NCBI GenBank assembly: GCA_001662425.1
Contig: BDDC01000014.1
Location: 49,213-113,212 of the forward strand
Length of the DNA: 64,000 nt
Reading direction: 5' to 3'
From: Chlamydomonas sphaeroides
Taxonomy: Eukaryota; Chlorophyta; Chlorophyceae; Chlamydomonadales; Chlamydomonadaceae
The notes under the pieces were generated by a model. It worked only from the letters and a program-made list of their open reading frames with translations, did no database searches and was not told the DNA's origin. The position numbers and the translations under genes were made by a program. Shown here one piece after another: positions 32,435 through 45,594 of the stretch (positions are counted from its first letter, which is position 1; the number at the start of each line of letters is the position of its first letter).

Positions 32435-35400
32435 ATGAGCGACGCCAGGGCTCGTGGCCGTGCCCGCCAAGGGGGGCATTCTGCCGAGCAGCGCCATCGC
32501 GCCGGCGAGGACAGCGACGACAGCGGAACGGTGAGCAGGAATGGCCGCTATATGTGCCCACGCTAACTGGGCCGCCCAGAGAGCAGCGGTCGCAAGAACC
32601 TGTCTGCGTTGTTGCCAGCCGCACCGCTTCAACTCCGCCCCGTGTACACCCGGCCGCCTCAGTTCCGTGACTTCACCGCCGCCTCTAATGAGGTTCACAT
32701 GCTAGCAGCGCTTACGGCAGCCATGATTGAGAAGGCGCAGCAGGCTAGCGGTCCGTCACGGGCTGGCGCGCGCCGGGTGAGTGCTTGATGACACACGGCC
32801 ACGCAGCCTCTTCCCCGCACACGGCCGTAACGCGCCGAAATCCTCGACCATGGCAGCGGGCGGTTCTTCCAGTCCCGCAAATCCATCGGCAGAGTCTTCC
32901 GGCACGCTGCAAAAGAGGCAGGACTGCTGCTGCCAGCCCGGCCGGACGGTCCCAAGTGCACTCGCGCAGGTCCTTTCCTTTGCGCGGCATCACGCATGCC
33001 TCCTGCGCGCCCGCCATACTTTTCACCAAGACATAGAAAAAGTTGTAACCGCCACCCGGACCTGACATCCTTGCCCATCTTCCTCTTCAGGGCGACGAGA
33101 GGGTCCTCAGCAGCCAAGCCGACGAGGCAACGTCCATCGACGTCGCGCCAGCAGCTGCCCTTGGCGGCGGCGAGCGGTTGTCGGACCGAGAGATCATCCG
33201 CCAGCGCCCCAGCACACGCGCACAGCTGGAACGCGAGAGCGGCAGCACTGCGCATGCCAGCAGCGCCGTCAATAGCCTGCTCGAGCGTCTAGGCGGCGCT
33301 GGTGCACACGTCGCTCACCGGCGAGCACGAGAGGACAGGTGAGACAGAATGGTGCATGCAGGTCAACAGCGACAGCCGCCTGCTTATGAGCACTGGCGTC
33401 TGAATGTGGGCACTCGGCCTCCTGACATGCGCGGACGCCCATCGTCCTGACATACAACACCAAGTGGGACAAGGCTGCACCTAACTCTGTTGCATGCCGC
33501 TCCTGTCGCAGTGCCAGCAGCGGCGGTGCCAGCAGCACGGGCGTTGCTACCTCTACACGCTCGACTCGGCCCGCCAGCGCAGCCGCCGGCTCAGCCCTCG
33601 AACCGCCTTCCCAGGCCCTTGCCGCGTCCGTCGCTGCCCCTTCGGGCTCCAGCGCAGCCGCCTCCGGTGCCGGCATGACAGCGCTGCGGCGCTACGTAGA
33701 AGAGCTGTCGAACGCGCTGCGCCAAGCGCGCGCCAAACAGGAGACTGACGCCGACGCCATTGCGGAGCTGCGTAAGGAGAACAGCCGATTAAAGCAAATC
33801 GTGGACAGCGCCAGCGAGGTGTGTGAGGGCTTGCCTTTGATTACCAGCCCTGCAGCTTAGGGAAGAGTTTGTGTCATCGAGAATACTAGCGTGGTGGTGC
33901 TGGCCATGCTGGTCGGCCTACCAGCATGCCGCCTGCCCGGGCCACCTTGTCCGAGCGCTCGCCCCAGGGGCCATGGTACGGGTAGCGTGACTGTCCGCCT
34001 CCTGCAACCGCAACGCAGGTGTCGGATGCCGCAGCGGCATCGCTGCGTGAGCTGTCGCGCTCCAGGCGTACCTGTGAGGAGCTGCAGCAGGAGGCCGACG
34101 GCCTAGCCCGCCGAGCCAAGGCCGCCGAGACGCTCTGCGAGGAGCTGCAGGCCCAGCTGCGCGAGGCCGAGGCCCGCGGGGAAGAGGCTGCGCAGCGGGC
34201 CTCACGCCTGGAGCAGGCCCTGCAGCAGGCCGAGCGCGCTACGTCGCGGGCCGAGCAGGCGACAGACGCGGCAGCCGAGCGCGCGTCGGTGGCCGAGCGG
34301 CGCGCTGCACGCGTTGAACAGGCAGCGGTGCAGGAGCAGGCGCGCGCGGCGGACGCGTTGCAGCGCGCGACGCGGGCTGAGGCGGCGGCGGAGGAGGACC
34401 ACGGCCGCGCGCTGGATGCCGAGCGCCGTGCCGCCAAGGCCGAGCAGCTCCTGGAGCAGCTGCAGGAGCAGATTGCGGAGCTGGAGCGGCGGTGCATGCG
34501 CTCCGAGCAGACGGCGGAGGTCGAGGCCGCCCGTGCGGTGGAGTCTGAGCGGCGCGCTGCGCGGGCCGAGGCCGCGGCGGCGGCCGAGCTGGAGCGTGCA
34601 GCGGCAGCCGACCGGCGTGCGGCTCGCGCGGAAGACGAGGCAGAGAAGGCGCAGACGCTCGCCGCTGCCGCCGACCGCCGCGCGGTGGCAGCGGACGAGG
34701 CCGCTGGCGAGGAGCGCTCGCGTGCTGAGGCAGCTGAGCGGCGTGCGGCTCGCGCGGAGCAGGCGTCGGAGGAGGACCGGCGGCTGGTGCTCGAGGCGGA
34801 ACGTCGGACCGCCCGCCTGGCGACGGTGGCGGAGGAGGCCGAGGCGCGGGCCGCCGAGGCGGAGCGTCGGGCGGCCCGCTCGGTTGAGGACGCCGAGGCG
34901 GCTAAGGAGCGGGCGCTGGAGGCGGAGCGCCGGGCGGCCAGAGCCACGCAGGCGCAGGAGGAGGCTGAGGAGCAGGCCGTCCAGGCACAGCGCGAAGCTA
35001 CACGGGCGGACCAGGCCGCGCTCGAGGCCGCCGCGCACGCCGTGGACAGCGATCGGCGCGCGGCGCGCGCCGAGGCAGCGCGGGAGGAGGCGCTGGCTCG
35101 GGCAGCAGACGCGGAGCGGCAGGCCGCTCGGGCCGAGGTAACCGCCGACGCGGCCGTCTCCCACTCGGGGGACATGGAGCAGCGCGCGGCGCGTGCCGAG
35201 CTGGTCGCCGAGGAGGCCCGCAGCCGGGCGGCGGACGCGGAGCGCGTGGCTGCACGCGCGGCCATGGCGCAGGAGCAGGCGGCAGCCGAGGCCGCAGCGG
35301 CGGAGCGCCGCGCAGTGCGCGCCGAGGCGGCGCTGGAGGAGGCCCGCAGCTCGGCGGAGGCGGCTCGCTCACATGCGCAGCGCGCCGAGGCGACGGCAGC

Positions 35401-38400
35401 GGCGCAGCGCGAGCGCGCGACGGAGGAGGCGCGCCACTCGGCCCGGATGGACGCGGCCGCTGCGCTTGACGCGGACAGGGCGCGTGGGGCGGATGACCGC
35501 GCGGCAATGGCGCTGGCGCGCGCGCAGGCGGCCGAGACGCGCGCGGCCGTTGCGGAGGGCCATGCGGCCGCGCTCGAGTCGCGGCTGCAGCAGGCGTCTG
35601 CGCTTGTGGAGACGGCCGAGGCGCGCGCGGGCGAGGCGCACCGCCGGCACGAGCGGCTGGCGGCCGAGGTCCGGGAACTGCGTGAGCAGCTGGCGCTGGC
35701 CCTGGTGCAGCTAGCGGACATTCCTGACCACGCCCTGCACCCGCGGCTGCGGTCGCGCCTCGCGGCCCAGCGGGAGCAGGCGGCGGCAGGCGACCGCGAG
35801 GGCACGCCGGCGCGGCTGCGCTTCGAGGCGGAGCGGCTGGCGGGCAGCTCGGGCGGCGGCGGCGGCGCGCCAGGCAGCGGCTCGCCGCGGCGGCGCGTGC
35901 AGCTTGACGAGGGCCGCGCTGGCTCGCCGTCCGCTGCCGGCACACCGCGAGGGGCCGCCGCCCGCAGTGGGCGGCACTACCTGTGGTCTGGCGCTAACGC
36001 GACGCCTCCGCCAGAGCCGCTTGCGGACAGCAGCAGCGACGAGGGCGTACTGCGTCCGCGCCCTGGCGAGGGCGCAGCCGTCTCCGGCGGCGGCGCAAGC
36101 AGCGGCGCTTGGCGGGCGGGCGGCTCGCCGCGGCGCTCTCCTGGCGCCGTGGGCGCTGGGCTGAGCCCGGGGCGCAGCGGCGCTCTGGCGGCCATTGAGC
36201 AGTACCTGGATGGCAACCATGTCCTGGTGGACGAGCTTCGGTGGGTGTGTGGACGGCAGCCCTGGTGATGAGGCGGCGTGCGGGCAGGCTGCTGCTGCTG
36301 ATGGATGGCTCGGCTTGCAGTCTGGGCGCGGGCCTTGGGCTTGGGGCTTGCTAGGTGGTCGGTATCTCTAGGAGGAAGACGAGAAGATGTGAACCGTGCC
36401 CTGGCGGCTGCCGTGAACCGTGTGTGCCGCAGGCGTGTATGCGCGGAGCTGCGCAGCGCGCGCAGCGAGCTGACAGAAGTGAGCTCGCGCTACCGCGCCG
36501 CCTGCACGCGCGTGCAGCTGCTGGAGGAGCAGGCCGCGAGCGCGGAGGCGCTGCGGGCCAAGCTCAACCGCGTCTCGGCGCAGGTGCGCGCCCTTGCCAG
36601 GAGGCCTCGCTTCCTGGTCCTCGCCGCTTCGCTTGCTGTAGCCAGGGAATGCGTAGAGCACTCTGCACCTAGCCGGATGACGGCGCGAGGCTGGGTTTCT
36701 CGGGCGGTGTCTAGCATTTGCAAGGGGCATAAGAGGGATACATTTGCTCACCAACTACGTGTGCGCCCTTCGGCCGCTGGCTCTCTTACGTGCAGGCCCA
36801 CGACACGGAGCGGCTGGCGTCGGAGCTGCGCATGTGTCGCTCGCAGCTGGCGGACGCAGAGGTGCTGCAGGCGGACCTGCGCCGCGCGCAGGCGGAGGCG
36901 GCGGAGGCGGCGGGTCTGCGTGCGGCGCTGGAGGAGGCGCGGTCGCAACTGGTCGAGATGGACAGGTTAGAGGCCATCCCGCAGTTATTTGCGCTGCTGC
37001 TTGTGTTTCACCTTCCGTATTACTAAAAGCTAATGGCGTCTGCTGTGTCGCCCCCCAGGGTGCGCTCCGAGGCGCGGCGGCTGGGTGCGTCGCTGCAGGC
37101 CACCACGCGCGAGCGCGACGCCGCCCGGACTGAGGCCGCCGAGGCGTCCTCGCAGCTGGTGGCGGCGGGCGGCCTGCGCTCGCAGCTGGCGCGCGCTGAG
37201 GCGGCACAGCTGGAGGCGGACCGCGGGCGCGAGGAGGCGCGCGCTGCAGCCTCGGCGGCCAACTTGCAGCTCGACAAGCTCCGATCGCAGCTGGTGCGTG
37301 ATGAGAAGGCGGCGCCGGTTGGTTGACCCCTGCATCCCTAGCGCCAGTCACCAACCGTGGCTGTGTTGCGCAGCTGCATCGGGGCTCTGCTTGAAAGCAT
37401 TGTTCGCTACGGCCCTATCGCGCCCTGATGTCCCCGCAGTCGGCTGCGGAGGAGGAGCTGGCCGAGGCGCTGCGCCGCTGCGGGCGCCTGCAGGCCGCCG
37501 CCGACGAGGCGGCGCACCAGCGCGACCGCCTGCAGGTGGGAACACGCCTCCTTTGAGGGCATAGCCTTCCTCACGGGGCATCGCGTGCAGTCTCCGGCGG
37601 TCCACACGTGCCGTGTGCTTATGATCTCCTACCTTGGCAATGTCCACAGGCTGCCCTAGGCGGTGCCGAGGGTGCGCTGCACGCCGCTGAGGAGGAGCGC
37701 AGCGTGCTGGTGGGTGCACAGGAGCGGCTGCGAGCTAGAGCGGCGGAGCTGGCGGAGGCGCAGGATCAGATCCACTCGTGAGTCAGTGGCTGCCTACACG
37801 GCCCTACATAGCTGGTTGGCATGGGGCCCTGGCCCTTGGGCACGCTTTGGTGCCACCTGGTGTCGCTAACCGCAATGTCAACACCTGGGGGCGCAGCGAT
37901 GACAACCCCCGCCCCGTGATCTGCGCCCCGGCCCGCAGTCTGAAGCAGCAGCTGCAGGAGTCAGCGTCCGCGCAGCGTCGGGCTGTGCAGGCGGAGCAGC
38001 AGGCGCGGTCGCGGGCCGAGGACGCCCAGGAGCAGGTGGCCCTGCTCAAGGTGCGCATGGCCGTGGTGCTCATGCCATCCGACTGGCCCGCCATGGCAAG
38101 CGCACCATTCCACACACCGCATTAGAGCCACACATTTACGACCGCCATTTTCACACAGCCCCCGCTGCCCCCTGTGACTTGCCTATGCCCGGAACGGGTA
38201 CGTGCAGGCCCAGCTGGCATCCGCCACGGCCGCCGGTGTGGAGGCGGCCAACCTGCAGCAGCAGCTGTCCACCGCCATGGGCCAGATGGCGGCCATGCGG
38301 ACCGACCTGGGCAACGCAGCGGACAGGCTTCAGGACCTCGCGCGGCTGCAGGTGGGGCTACGCGGCGAGCAGGTTAATGGTGATGCAATGTCTTGTCCAA

Positions 38401-41400
38401 CCAGTCTGGTGCGTGACCTATGGTTGCGATGCTGAAACGCAGGTGGAGTTGGCGGCGACGCGGGAGCGGGCTGAGATCGCCGAGGCGCAGGCGCGCAGGA
38501 CCGGTGACGACGCCTCGCGCGCGACCGACCAGGCCGAGCGGCTGCACAGCGATCTTGCGGCCGCCCGAAGCGAGCTTGCGGTGGCGCGGGAGGAGCTGGC
38601 TGCCGCCAGCGCACTCGCCAAGTCGCGCGGCGCACGTGCAGGTGGGCGCCGTGCTTTACGGCATACCGGTACCTCCTTGCAGTCGCCTCCCGCGCTTGTG
38701 GCGCGTCGTTGCGTGCGCTCTGCCGGTACCTGTGGCCTGCAACCTTGCAGTCTCTGCCTCGGTTGCGCATGGTCCCTGCTGCGATGCGCTGCTCCGTGGC
38801 CCCGTGTGCGACGACACCGCAGCCGAGCTGGAGCACGAGGTGGCGGTGCTGCGCGAAAAGGCCTACCAGCTGGACGTGGAGGTGGCTGGCATGACCACGG
38901 AGCTGCAGCGGCTCAAGGCCGACCTGGCCAGCGCCAGCGACATGATCGAGGGTGCGGCCTGGGGTCCGGGGGCGCAAGGGCCCACGTCTGGGCTGCGGCT
39001 GGGTCGGCAGCGAGGCCGGCGGGCATGTCCGATCATCGCGTGCGACATGGCGGCTACACCTTCAGTGCTTGTGCCACGTACTGATATGCTGCCCCTTTTG
39101 TACTGTGCACGCCTGGCGCGCCGTGCTCCTGCAACCCTCCCGTTGCCGCAACAGCGGCCAACAACTCGCGCAACCAGCTGGCCGAGAAGCTCGCGGACGC
39201 GGGCGTGGCGCAAAGTCGCGCCGCTGGCGCGGCGGTGGCGGCCGAGGAGCGGCACCGGGCCGAGGTGCAGCAGCTGTCCATGCGGCTGGCGGCGGCCGAG
39301 GCCGAGGCGCGCACGGCGCAGGCCTCATACGGCACGCTCTCGGACGACCTTCGGCGGTCCCAGGGCGAGCTGCTGGCGCTGCAGGGCCAGCTACAGGCCG
39401 AGGTCCGGGCCAGGTGGGTGGCTGGGAAGGCCGTCTGCTCCACTCCTGGCAGCATCTTGGCAACGAGCCCACTGCCGCTCGCTGGGGTGTAGCGGGGACG
39501 CCGAGATGGCAGCAGCCGCGCCTCCTGCGGGCCTGCGTGGGCTGCTGCGCAGCAGGGTCCGCCGCGGCCCAACCGCGGGTCGTATGCTGAGCGTCGGCGC
39601 TGCCTCCGGCACGCGCGGCGCAGGGAGGACCAGGCCGCCGAGTGCCGCCGCCTGCAGCACGAGCTGGAGCTGGCCAGCGAGGGCCTCACCGCCACGCAGC
39701 GCGCGCAGCGCTCCGCAGCCGCCGGCGCCGCCGAGCTGCAGGCAGACCTGGAGCGCCTGTCCGCCTCGCGGTCGGGCCTGGAGGCCGAGCTGCAGGCCGC
39801 CAACGCGCGGGCGCAGCGGCTGCAGGTGTGGCTAGAAGCCTGGGACGCAACGCTGGTTCTGCAGCAGCACCGGGGGCATCTTGTCCGGCTTGGTACCTGT
39901 ACCTCGCTGCCCTTCGCGCAAGGCCCAAGGGCTCTCGCTCTTGTCCTCTGACTTCACGCCCCGCACCGCACAGGATGAGGCGCGGCAGCTGTCGGAGCGC
40001 AACACTGAGCTGTCGGGCCAGCTGCACGCGCTGACGTCGTCGCTGCGCTCCCTAGAGCTCGACAACGCGCGCCTGGCCGACGGCCACGCCATGCTCACGG
40101 TGGAGGCCGAGGCCAGCGCCGCCGAGGCGCGTGCCGCGCGCGGCGAGGCGGGCGAGCTGGCGGCCGACCGCACACGGCTGCTGGCGGAGCTGGGCTCGCT
40201 GCGCGCTGAGCTGGAGAGCATGCAGGTGTGGGCCTGCTGGCTGGGCTCACACATGCGCGGCCGCCTCGGCGCAGCGCCTGTCCGCTTGTCGTATCGTGAC
40301 CTTGTCGTCGCGTCTTGCCCAGGGCCTGCTTGCATCCCGGATATCCCGCGCTTCGTGTACCAAACCAATCCTTGTACCGCGCGTGGGCTCCCGCAGGCTG
40401 CTCACGCGGGCCGCGGCGAGCTACCGCCCTACGGCTTCCCCGCCCGTGGCTCCTCCGACCCGCGCATCACCATCACCGGAGGCGGCATCCCGCCGCTGCC
40501 CGACGACGCTAGCCCCACCGCCGGCCTGGCGACAAGCCCCGCGGCCCGGGCCTTCGCACTACCGGGCACTATGCGCTCCCCCAGTGGCGCGCCGGACGAC
40601 CTGCAGGCCCTGGCGATGATGCCCCTGGACACGGGTGAGCATCCACGCTCCCGCGACCGGGTGCCTCACCGTGTCGTAACTCCTGCATATACCTGCGGAA
40701 CAACGGGTGTTTGCGCCGCTTCCCTTGCCCCGTGGTCCCCTGACTGGTGACTCCTGCCGTTCCCAGGCGCTGGCCGCTCGTGCGCCGAGCCCTGACTGAC
40801 CTTGATTTCTGGACCCTCCCGTGCCGCTGCCCCTCCCGCCAGGCGCGCTGCTGTCGGGCGGCGGCGACCTGTCTCAGTACGACGCGCTGCTGGCGGCGCT
40901 GGACGAGGAGGCGGCGGCGCTGGACGAGGAGCTGGCGGGCAAGGAGGCGGGCAGCGCGGCCCTGCTGCAGCGCATGCGGGCCACCAAGCAGGCCGTGGCG
41001 GCTCGCCTCGATACCATGCAGGTGCGGGCGTCCCAAGGTCCTGGGTGCAACGCTTCGGCCCTGGGCTCTGCTGTCAGGGAGTTTGATGGCTACCACTGAC
41101 GCCAGTTGCCCTTCTTGCCCAAATGCCCGACCCAACAGGCCGCGTTGCAGGCCGCGCGTGAGGCCGAGGGGGACTCCCGCCGTGCCGCCGCCGACAAGGA
41201 GATCACCATCCTCAAGCTGCAGCAGCAGCTGGCGCAGCTCGCCGGCGCCGCCACCGGCACCGGCACCTCGCCCTCCGAGGCGCCGGGTGGCGGCTACGGC
41301 GCCGATGTGCTGCAGGGCAATGTGGTGATCTCAGCGCTGCGGCAGGAGCTGGACGCGGCGCACGAGCGGCTGCGGGACGCGGGCCGGCAGCTGCGCGAGG

Positions 41401-44400
41401 CGCAGCAGCGGTCGGAGGCGGCCGAGGCCGAGGTGGGCGCGGAGAGGTGGCGCGCGGGCTGAGGCTGCGTGCGGTGTCCTTGGGGGGCCAGGGGTGGTGC
41501 GCGGGCCGCGGCGCGAGGCGAGCAGCGTAGGCGATACCGAGGTGGGAGCGCATGTTCGCACGGCAGCATGGTTCGGTGGTGGTCTGCAGATCGCGTGCGC
41601 GCACGAGGGTGGGGCTTCGAGGGGCAAGCAGACTGTCTGACCAACTCGAAAAGTGCACAGCAAGGACCCATTGGGCTGTCTGGTTGGGTATGGGGGAGCA
41701 TCGTGCTCAGCAAACGAACCGGCGTGTGCCGGCGTGTGTAACGCCTCCGGCGCCACACCTTTGCCACCCGCGCCCGAACGCCTCACGCCGCGCCTGCGCT
41801 CGCTTGCCTGCCTTTCCCAGCACCTGCATCCTGCGCCCCTGTCATCAGCATCCCTCCTTCCTCACCGCACCCTCCCTCCTCGCACAGCCCCACCGCCGCC
41901 CCCTGCCCTCTCCGCACCCGCCAGGCCGACCGCCTCCGCGCCGCGCTGTCCGAGGCTCGCGGCGAGGTGGCCCGGCTGCAGGGCGAGCTGGCCGCCAACG
42001 ACCGAGTGCTGGCGGACGCCGAGGGCGCCCTCATGGCGCTCGTGGGCGAGAAGGACGCCGTGGCGGAGCAGATGGAGGCGGCGCGCCGGGCGGAGCGGCG
42101 AGCGGCCGAAGCCGCAGAGGCGCTGCGCGGGCAGGTGCGCGCCGGGAGCATCAGGACCCGGCCAGGGGAGCTGCAAGGCGGGCCAGCAGCACCTGCGGTG
42201 GGCGGGCGGGTCCTGGGCTGTGCGCTCACGTGTGGTTGGGTTGCGCCCGTGGTCGCAGGTGACGGCGCTGCAGGTGCAGCTGGAGGCGGCGCTGGAGGCG
42301 GCCGTGTCCATGGCGCCGCCAGACACGGAGGCGTCCGCCGGCATCGCCAACGCCCTGCAGGACGTGAGTGCGAGCTGAGGCCCCCGCGACCCTCAGCGCG
42401 ATCGCTGCGTGCACAGCCCGTCTGCGTCACGACAGCCCACGGCGGGCACGGATTGGCGCTGGTCGTACTGGTCGTGCTCAAGCCCCTCCGCTGCCCCAAC
42501 CCTGCGCCCCCAACTACAGCGCATGGCCAGCTACCTCCACAGCCTGGGCCTCGCGCCCCAGGGCCCGGGGCCCATGTCTCGCTCCTCGGGCGGAGGCGGC
42601 GACGCCGCCGGCTCCTCCGGCGCCGGCTCCCAGCCCGCCACCGGCCCGGGCCCCGGCTCTGCCGCCGTCGCAGCTGCGGCACCGGCGGGCGGCGCCGGCG
42701 CCTCCCGGCGCTACACAGGCGGTCCGGCAACCAGCGACACCGGCTCCACCTTCTCCGCGCTACGCCAGGGCGGCGCGCACTCGGACGCCTGGGAAGGCAT
42801 GAGCGCATCCCACTGGGAGCCGGGTGGCCACGGCAGCAACAGCGGCGCGGGGCATTCGCCGCCGGGCGCGCTGCGACCGCCGCAGGAGGAGCCGCGCTCA
42901 CCAGCTCTGTCCAGGTGAGGGGCTGCGTAGGGCTACGATTCATGTGGCCCGTGCTGGTGGGCCTCCGTCTAAGCCTTTATCGGCCTTGTCGCTGGCTGCA
43001 TGTCTAGCGAGGTGGCGCAGGTCGTAGACCTCGAGCCCCTGCCCCACACCGTTGGCTTTCCCGCAGAGTGGCGCACTCCACCCTCAGCCGCGTCAGCGAG
43101 GAAACTGCCAGCTTCGAGCTGGGCACGCCGGCCGGACCCGCGCCGTACGGCGGCCATGCCGATGCCGCCCGGTCCTCCCCTGGCGAAGGCGCCCGCAGCT
43201 CGAGCGGCGGCAGCGCCGCGGGGTTAGTCATGAAGGCTCGTGCCGCCGCCGCCGCCACGGCAGCAGCAACGGCGGCGGCATCGTCCCCCTCCTCCGGCGC
43301 AGGTCAGCGGGTCAGCAATGGGGGCAGCGCCGCTGCCTCTCCGGCGATATCGCCGACCTCGACACGCGGCCGGCTGCTGCCGCAGCGCGCCGCCAGCAGC
43401 ACGCGCCAGAGCCTGGAGCGGCTGCTGGGCGAGGTCGGCGGTGCAAGGCCCGGCGGCACCGGCGCGCCGCCGTCGCCGTCCGCCGGCGCGCCGGCCTGGT
43501 CGCTGTCGGGTGCAAGCATCCTGGCGTCGCAGGCCACGGTCGGCTCGCCAGCGCCAGCGCACCGCGCCGCCGCGGCGCCTGGTGCGGCCCGCACGTCCGC
43601 GGCGTCGCCGAGCCTGTTGAGCTCGGCCCCGCGCACGCCGGCGGCAGCCGCCATGCCTGACGCCGCCGCCCCGTCTGCGCGGTCCGCTGCCGGCGCCGCC
43701 TCCGCCTCCGCACTGCAAAGCGCCTCGTACCGTCTCACGGCCGCAGCCGCAGCCGCCAGCCCTGCCACCACCTCCTCCAGCCTCACACCGCAGCCGCGGC
43801 TTAGCACGCCCGGCGTCACCACAGCCGCGGCGACCGCCGACGGCGGCAGCCGGCCCGGCAGCGTTGGCGGCGGCAGCAGCCCCATGTTCAGCCCTCGGAG
43901 CATGCTGGACAGCCGCGCCCTCAGCCGGGCGCTGCGGCCCGCCACCGAGGCCCTGGCCAGCCCGCTACGGCCGGGCTCCGTCGGCGGCGCGCCGCCAGAG
44001 GCCGCCGGCTCCGCACCCAGCTCCATGTCCGGCCAGGCGCCCGAGTCGGCGCAGCGGTCGGCCAGCTCCCGCAGCCTGCCCATTCTGCAGGCGCTGGCGC
44101 AGGGCCTGGCCGCGCCTGGCGGCGCCGCCAGGCCGGCCCGGCTGGCCGCCGGCTCATCGTCGGCAGGGGCGACGTCCTCGGGCGCTGGCCTCATGTCTGC
44201 GTTCGCCGGGACGGGCGCCGGCGGCGCGGCGGCTGCAGGGGCGGGGCCGGGCACCGGCCGCTCCTCGCCGGAGCGCAGCCTCAGCCTTGCGCAGCTGGCG
44301 AGGCAGGGCAGCGGGCCCAGCTCGGCGCTGAGCTTCACGGCCAGCAGCTCGGGTCCGTCGTTTTCTCTGGCGACCCGCGCGTCGACGCTTAGCAGGCCCG

Positions 44401-44660
44401 GCGGCGGCGTGTCGGCGGCGGCGCCGTCGCCGTCGCCGTCGCACGCGGCTGCAATGGGCGCCATGCCGTCGCCGCAGCCCGTGTCGTCGCAGCAGCAGCA
44501 GGCGCGCCGTCCGCAGCACGGCTCGGTGGGCGGTGCGCAGGGCGGTTCGGCGGCGGCGCGGGGCGCGGGGCCGAGGGGCGAGGGCGGCGGCGAGGATGTG
44601 TCGATGCTGGCACACCGGCTGGCGGCCATGGACGAGGCATTGAGGGCCATTGGCGCGTAG
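32435..44660 (+). CDS. Giant coiled-coil protein (about 2,719 residues)
   Basis: Twenty-four plus-strand exons: 32435-32530, 32582-32776, 33091-33338, 33512-33818, 34019-36240, 36433-36583, 36796-36965, 37059-37293, 37440-37535, 37650-37777, 37939-38050, 38208-38351, 38443-38641, 38823-38951, 39155-39413, 39624-39825, 39974-40225, 40397-40634, 40843-41021, 41139-41432, 41925-42134, 42259-42363, 42520-42914 and 43067-44660. Every junction keeps phase and the sum is 8,160 bases. A short N-terminal region (LRPVYTRPPQFRDF) precedes heptad-rich helix from about residue 250. Exon 5 has seventeen 21-residue units built on AERRAARAE. Shorter coiled-coil exons continue to about residue 2000. The last 600 residues are Ser/Ala/Gly-rich, ending in a small amphipathic helix (MLAHRLAAMDEALRAIGA). 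Long rods of this kind occur in basal-body, flagellar and Golgi scaffolds. I cannot assign a family, and location is unknown. Confidence 0.85.
34292..35362 (+). repeat. 63-base coding periodicity, 17 units (21-residue coiled-coil repeat)
   Basis: The codons for AERRAAR or close variants recur at multiples of 63 bases. The first unit starts at 34292 and the last at 35300, exactly 16 periods apart. The 21 residues equal three heptads, so the register of the coiled coil is unbroken. One unit near 34480 is divergent (LERRCMRSEQ). Confidence 0.9.
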
Positions 44661-45594
44661 CGCTCTTGCGAGGGCCGGGGTGGCTCGGGGGCGCGGCGCT
44701 GCGGCACGGCGCAGGGCAGGGGTGTGACAGCCCACCGCTTGAGTGTGCGTGCCGGGTTATAGGGTGATGGAGGCACGTGCTGGAGAGTCGGGTAGGCTTG
44801 TGGGTTGTGGCTGTGGTGGCCTCCCCGTTTGTGATTCAGGCGTGCTAGTGCGCGGCACTGCAGGCAGGCTGCCACTGTGACTTCAACCGGTAACCATGCG
44901 ATGTGATGGCCAAAGTTGCGTGCCTGCATTGCAAGGTGATGCTTGCGGTACTGCAATGTGTGCGGTGCTCGAAGCTTAGTACTTTGCGGCGATGTGCTTC
45001 TTGAGCAGACTCAAATGGAGGATGGATGGGGCGGTAGTTGCAGAGTGCAGCGCTGTCGGGCTTCTCAGGTGGAGTGCTGATCAGGGGAGTTGCTAGTTCC
45101 GGGCAAAGGACTTGACTGGTGGCTTGGGTGCCATGTCCTGCGCAACTTATGGCGCGCTCCCTACGTCGGATGATGCATAGAGACTTCCAAGCATCCGCGG
45201 CTCCGATTCGTCCCCGTCTCACACGCTCGCAGCTGGGCCGCGGGTGCTGATGTATGCGACGCCCTGGGGGTAGGCAGGGTGAGCCCTGGTACCTGACATT
45301 GGACGCCGTTTCGTACGACTGAGCGAGCACAAGCGTCCATCCAGGACACACAAGAGCATCAAGGACGAGGTGATTAGGATCCTTTACTTCTCCGCACGGC
45401 GAGAGGGTTGCTTGTTCACCGCGCACGCTGAAATCGTGAATTCATAAACCACTACGCAGTCCATCATTCCCGTCATCAAACTTAAATAAGCAGTAGCAAA
45501 TTCAGCAGCGGTAAGGACACACAGCGCGCATCAGCAGCATGCGAACTACATCCATGTGGCCGGACGCCTAGAGTCTGGAGTGGAAGCTGCAAGC
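44661..45594. other. Intergenic region, no gene seen
   Basis: This lies between the stop of the coiled-coil gene and the start of channel copy 2, both on the plus strand. It holds a 3' region and a promoter. The part from about 45440 to 45540 is AT-richer. No motif was recognised. Confidence 0.45.

Noticed and set aside
33886..35943. 685-codon minus-strand open frame opposite exon 5 of the coiled-coil gene
   Set aside because: It is an antisense reading of the 63-base repeat (Ser/Ala/Arg-rich), with no domain and no splicing. The plus strand has perfect heptads and phase-consistent exons.
43304..44956. 550-codon minus-strand open frame opposite the last coiled-coil exon
   Set aside because: It is open only because of high GC. 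The plus-strand exon continues an in-phase 24-exon gene.
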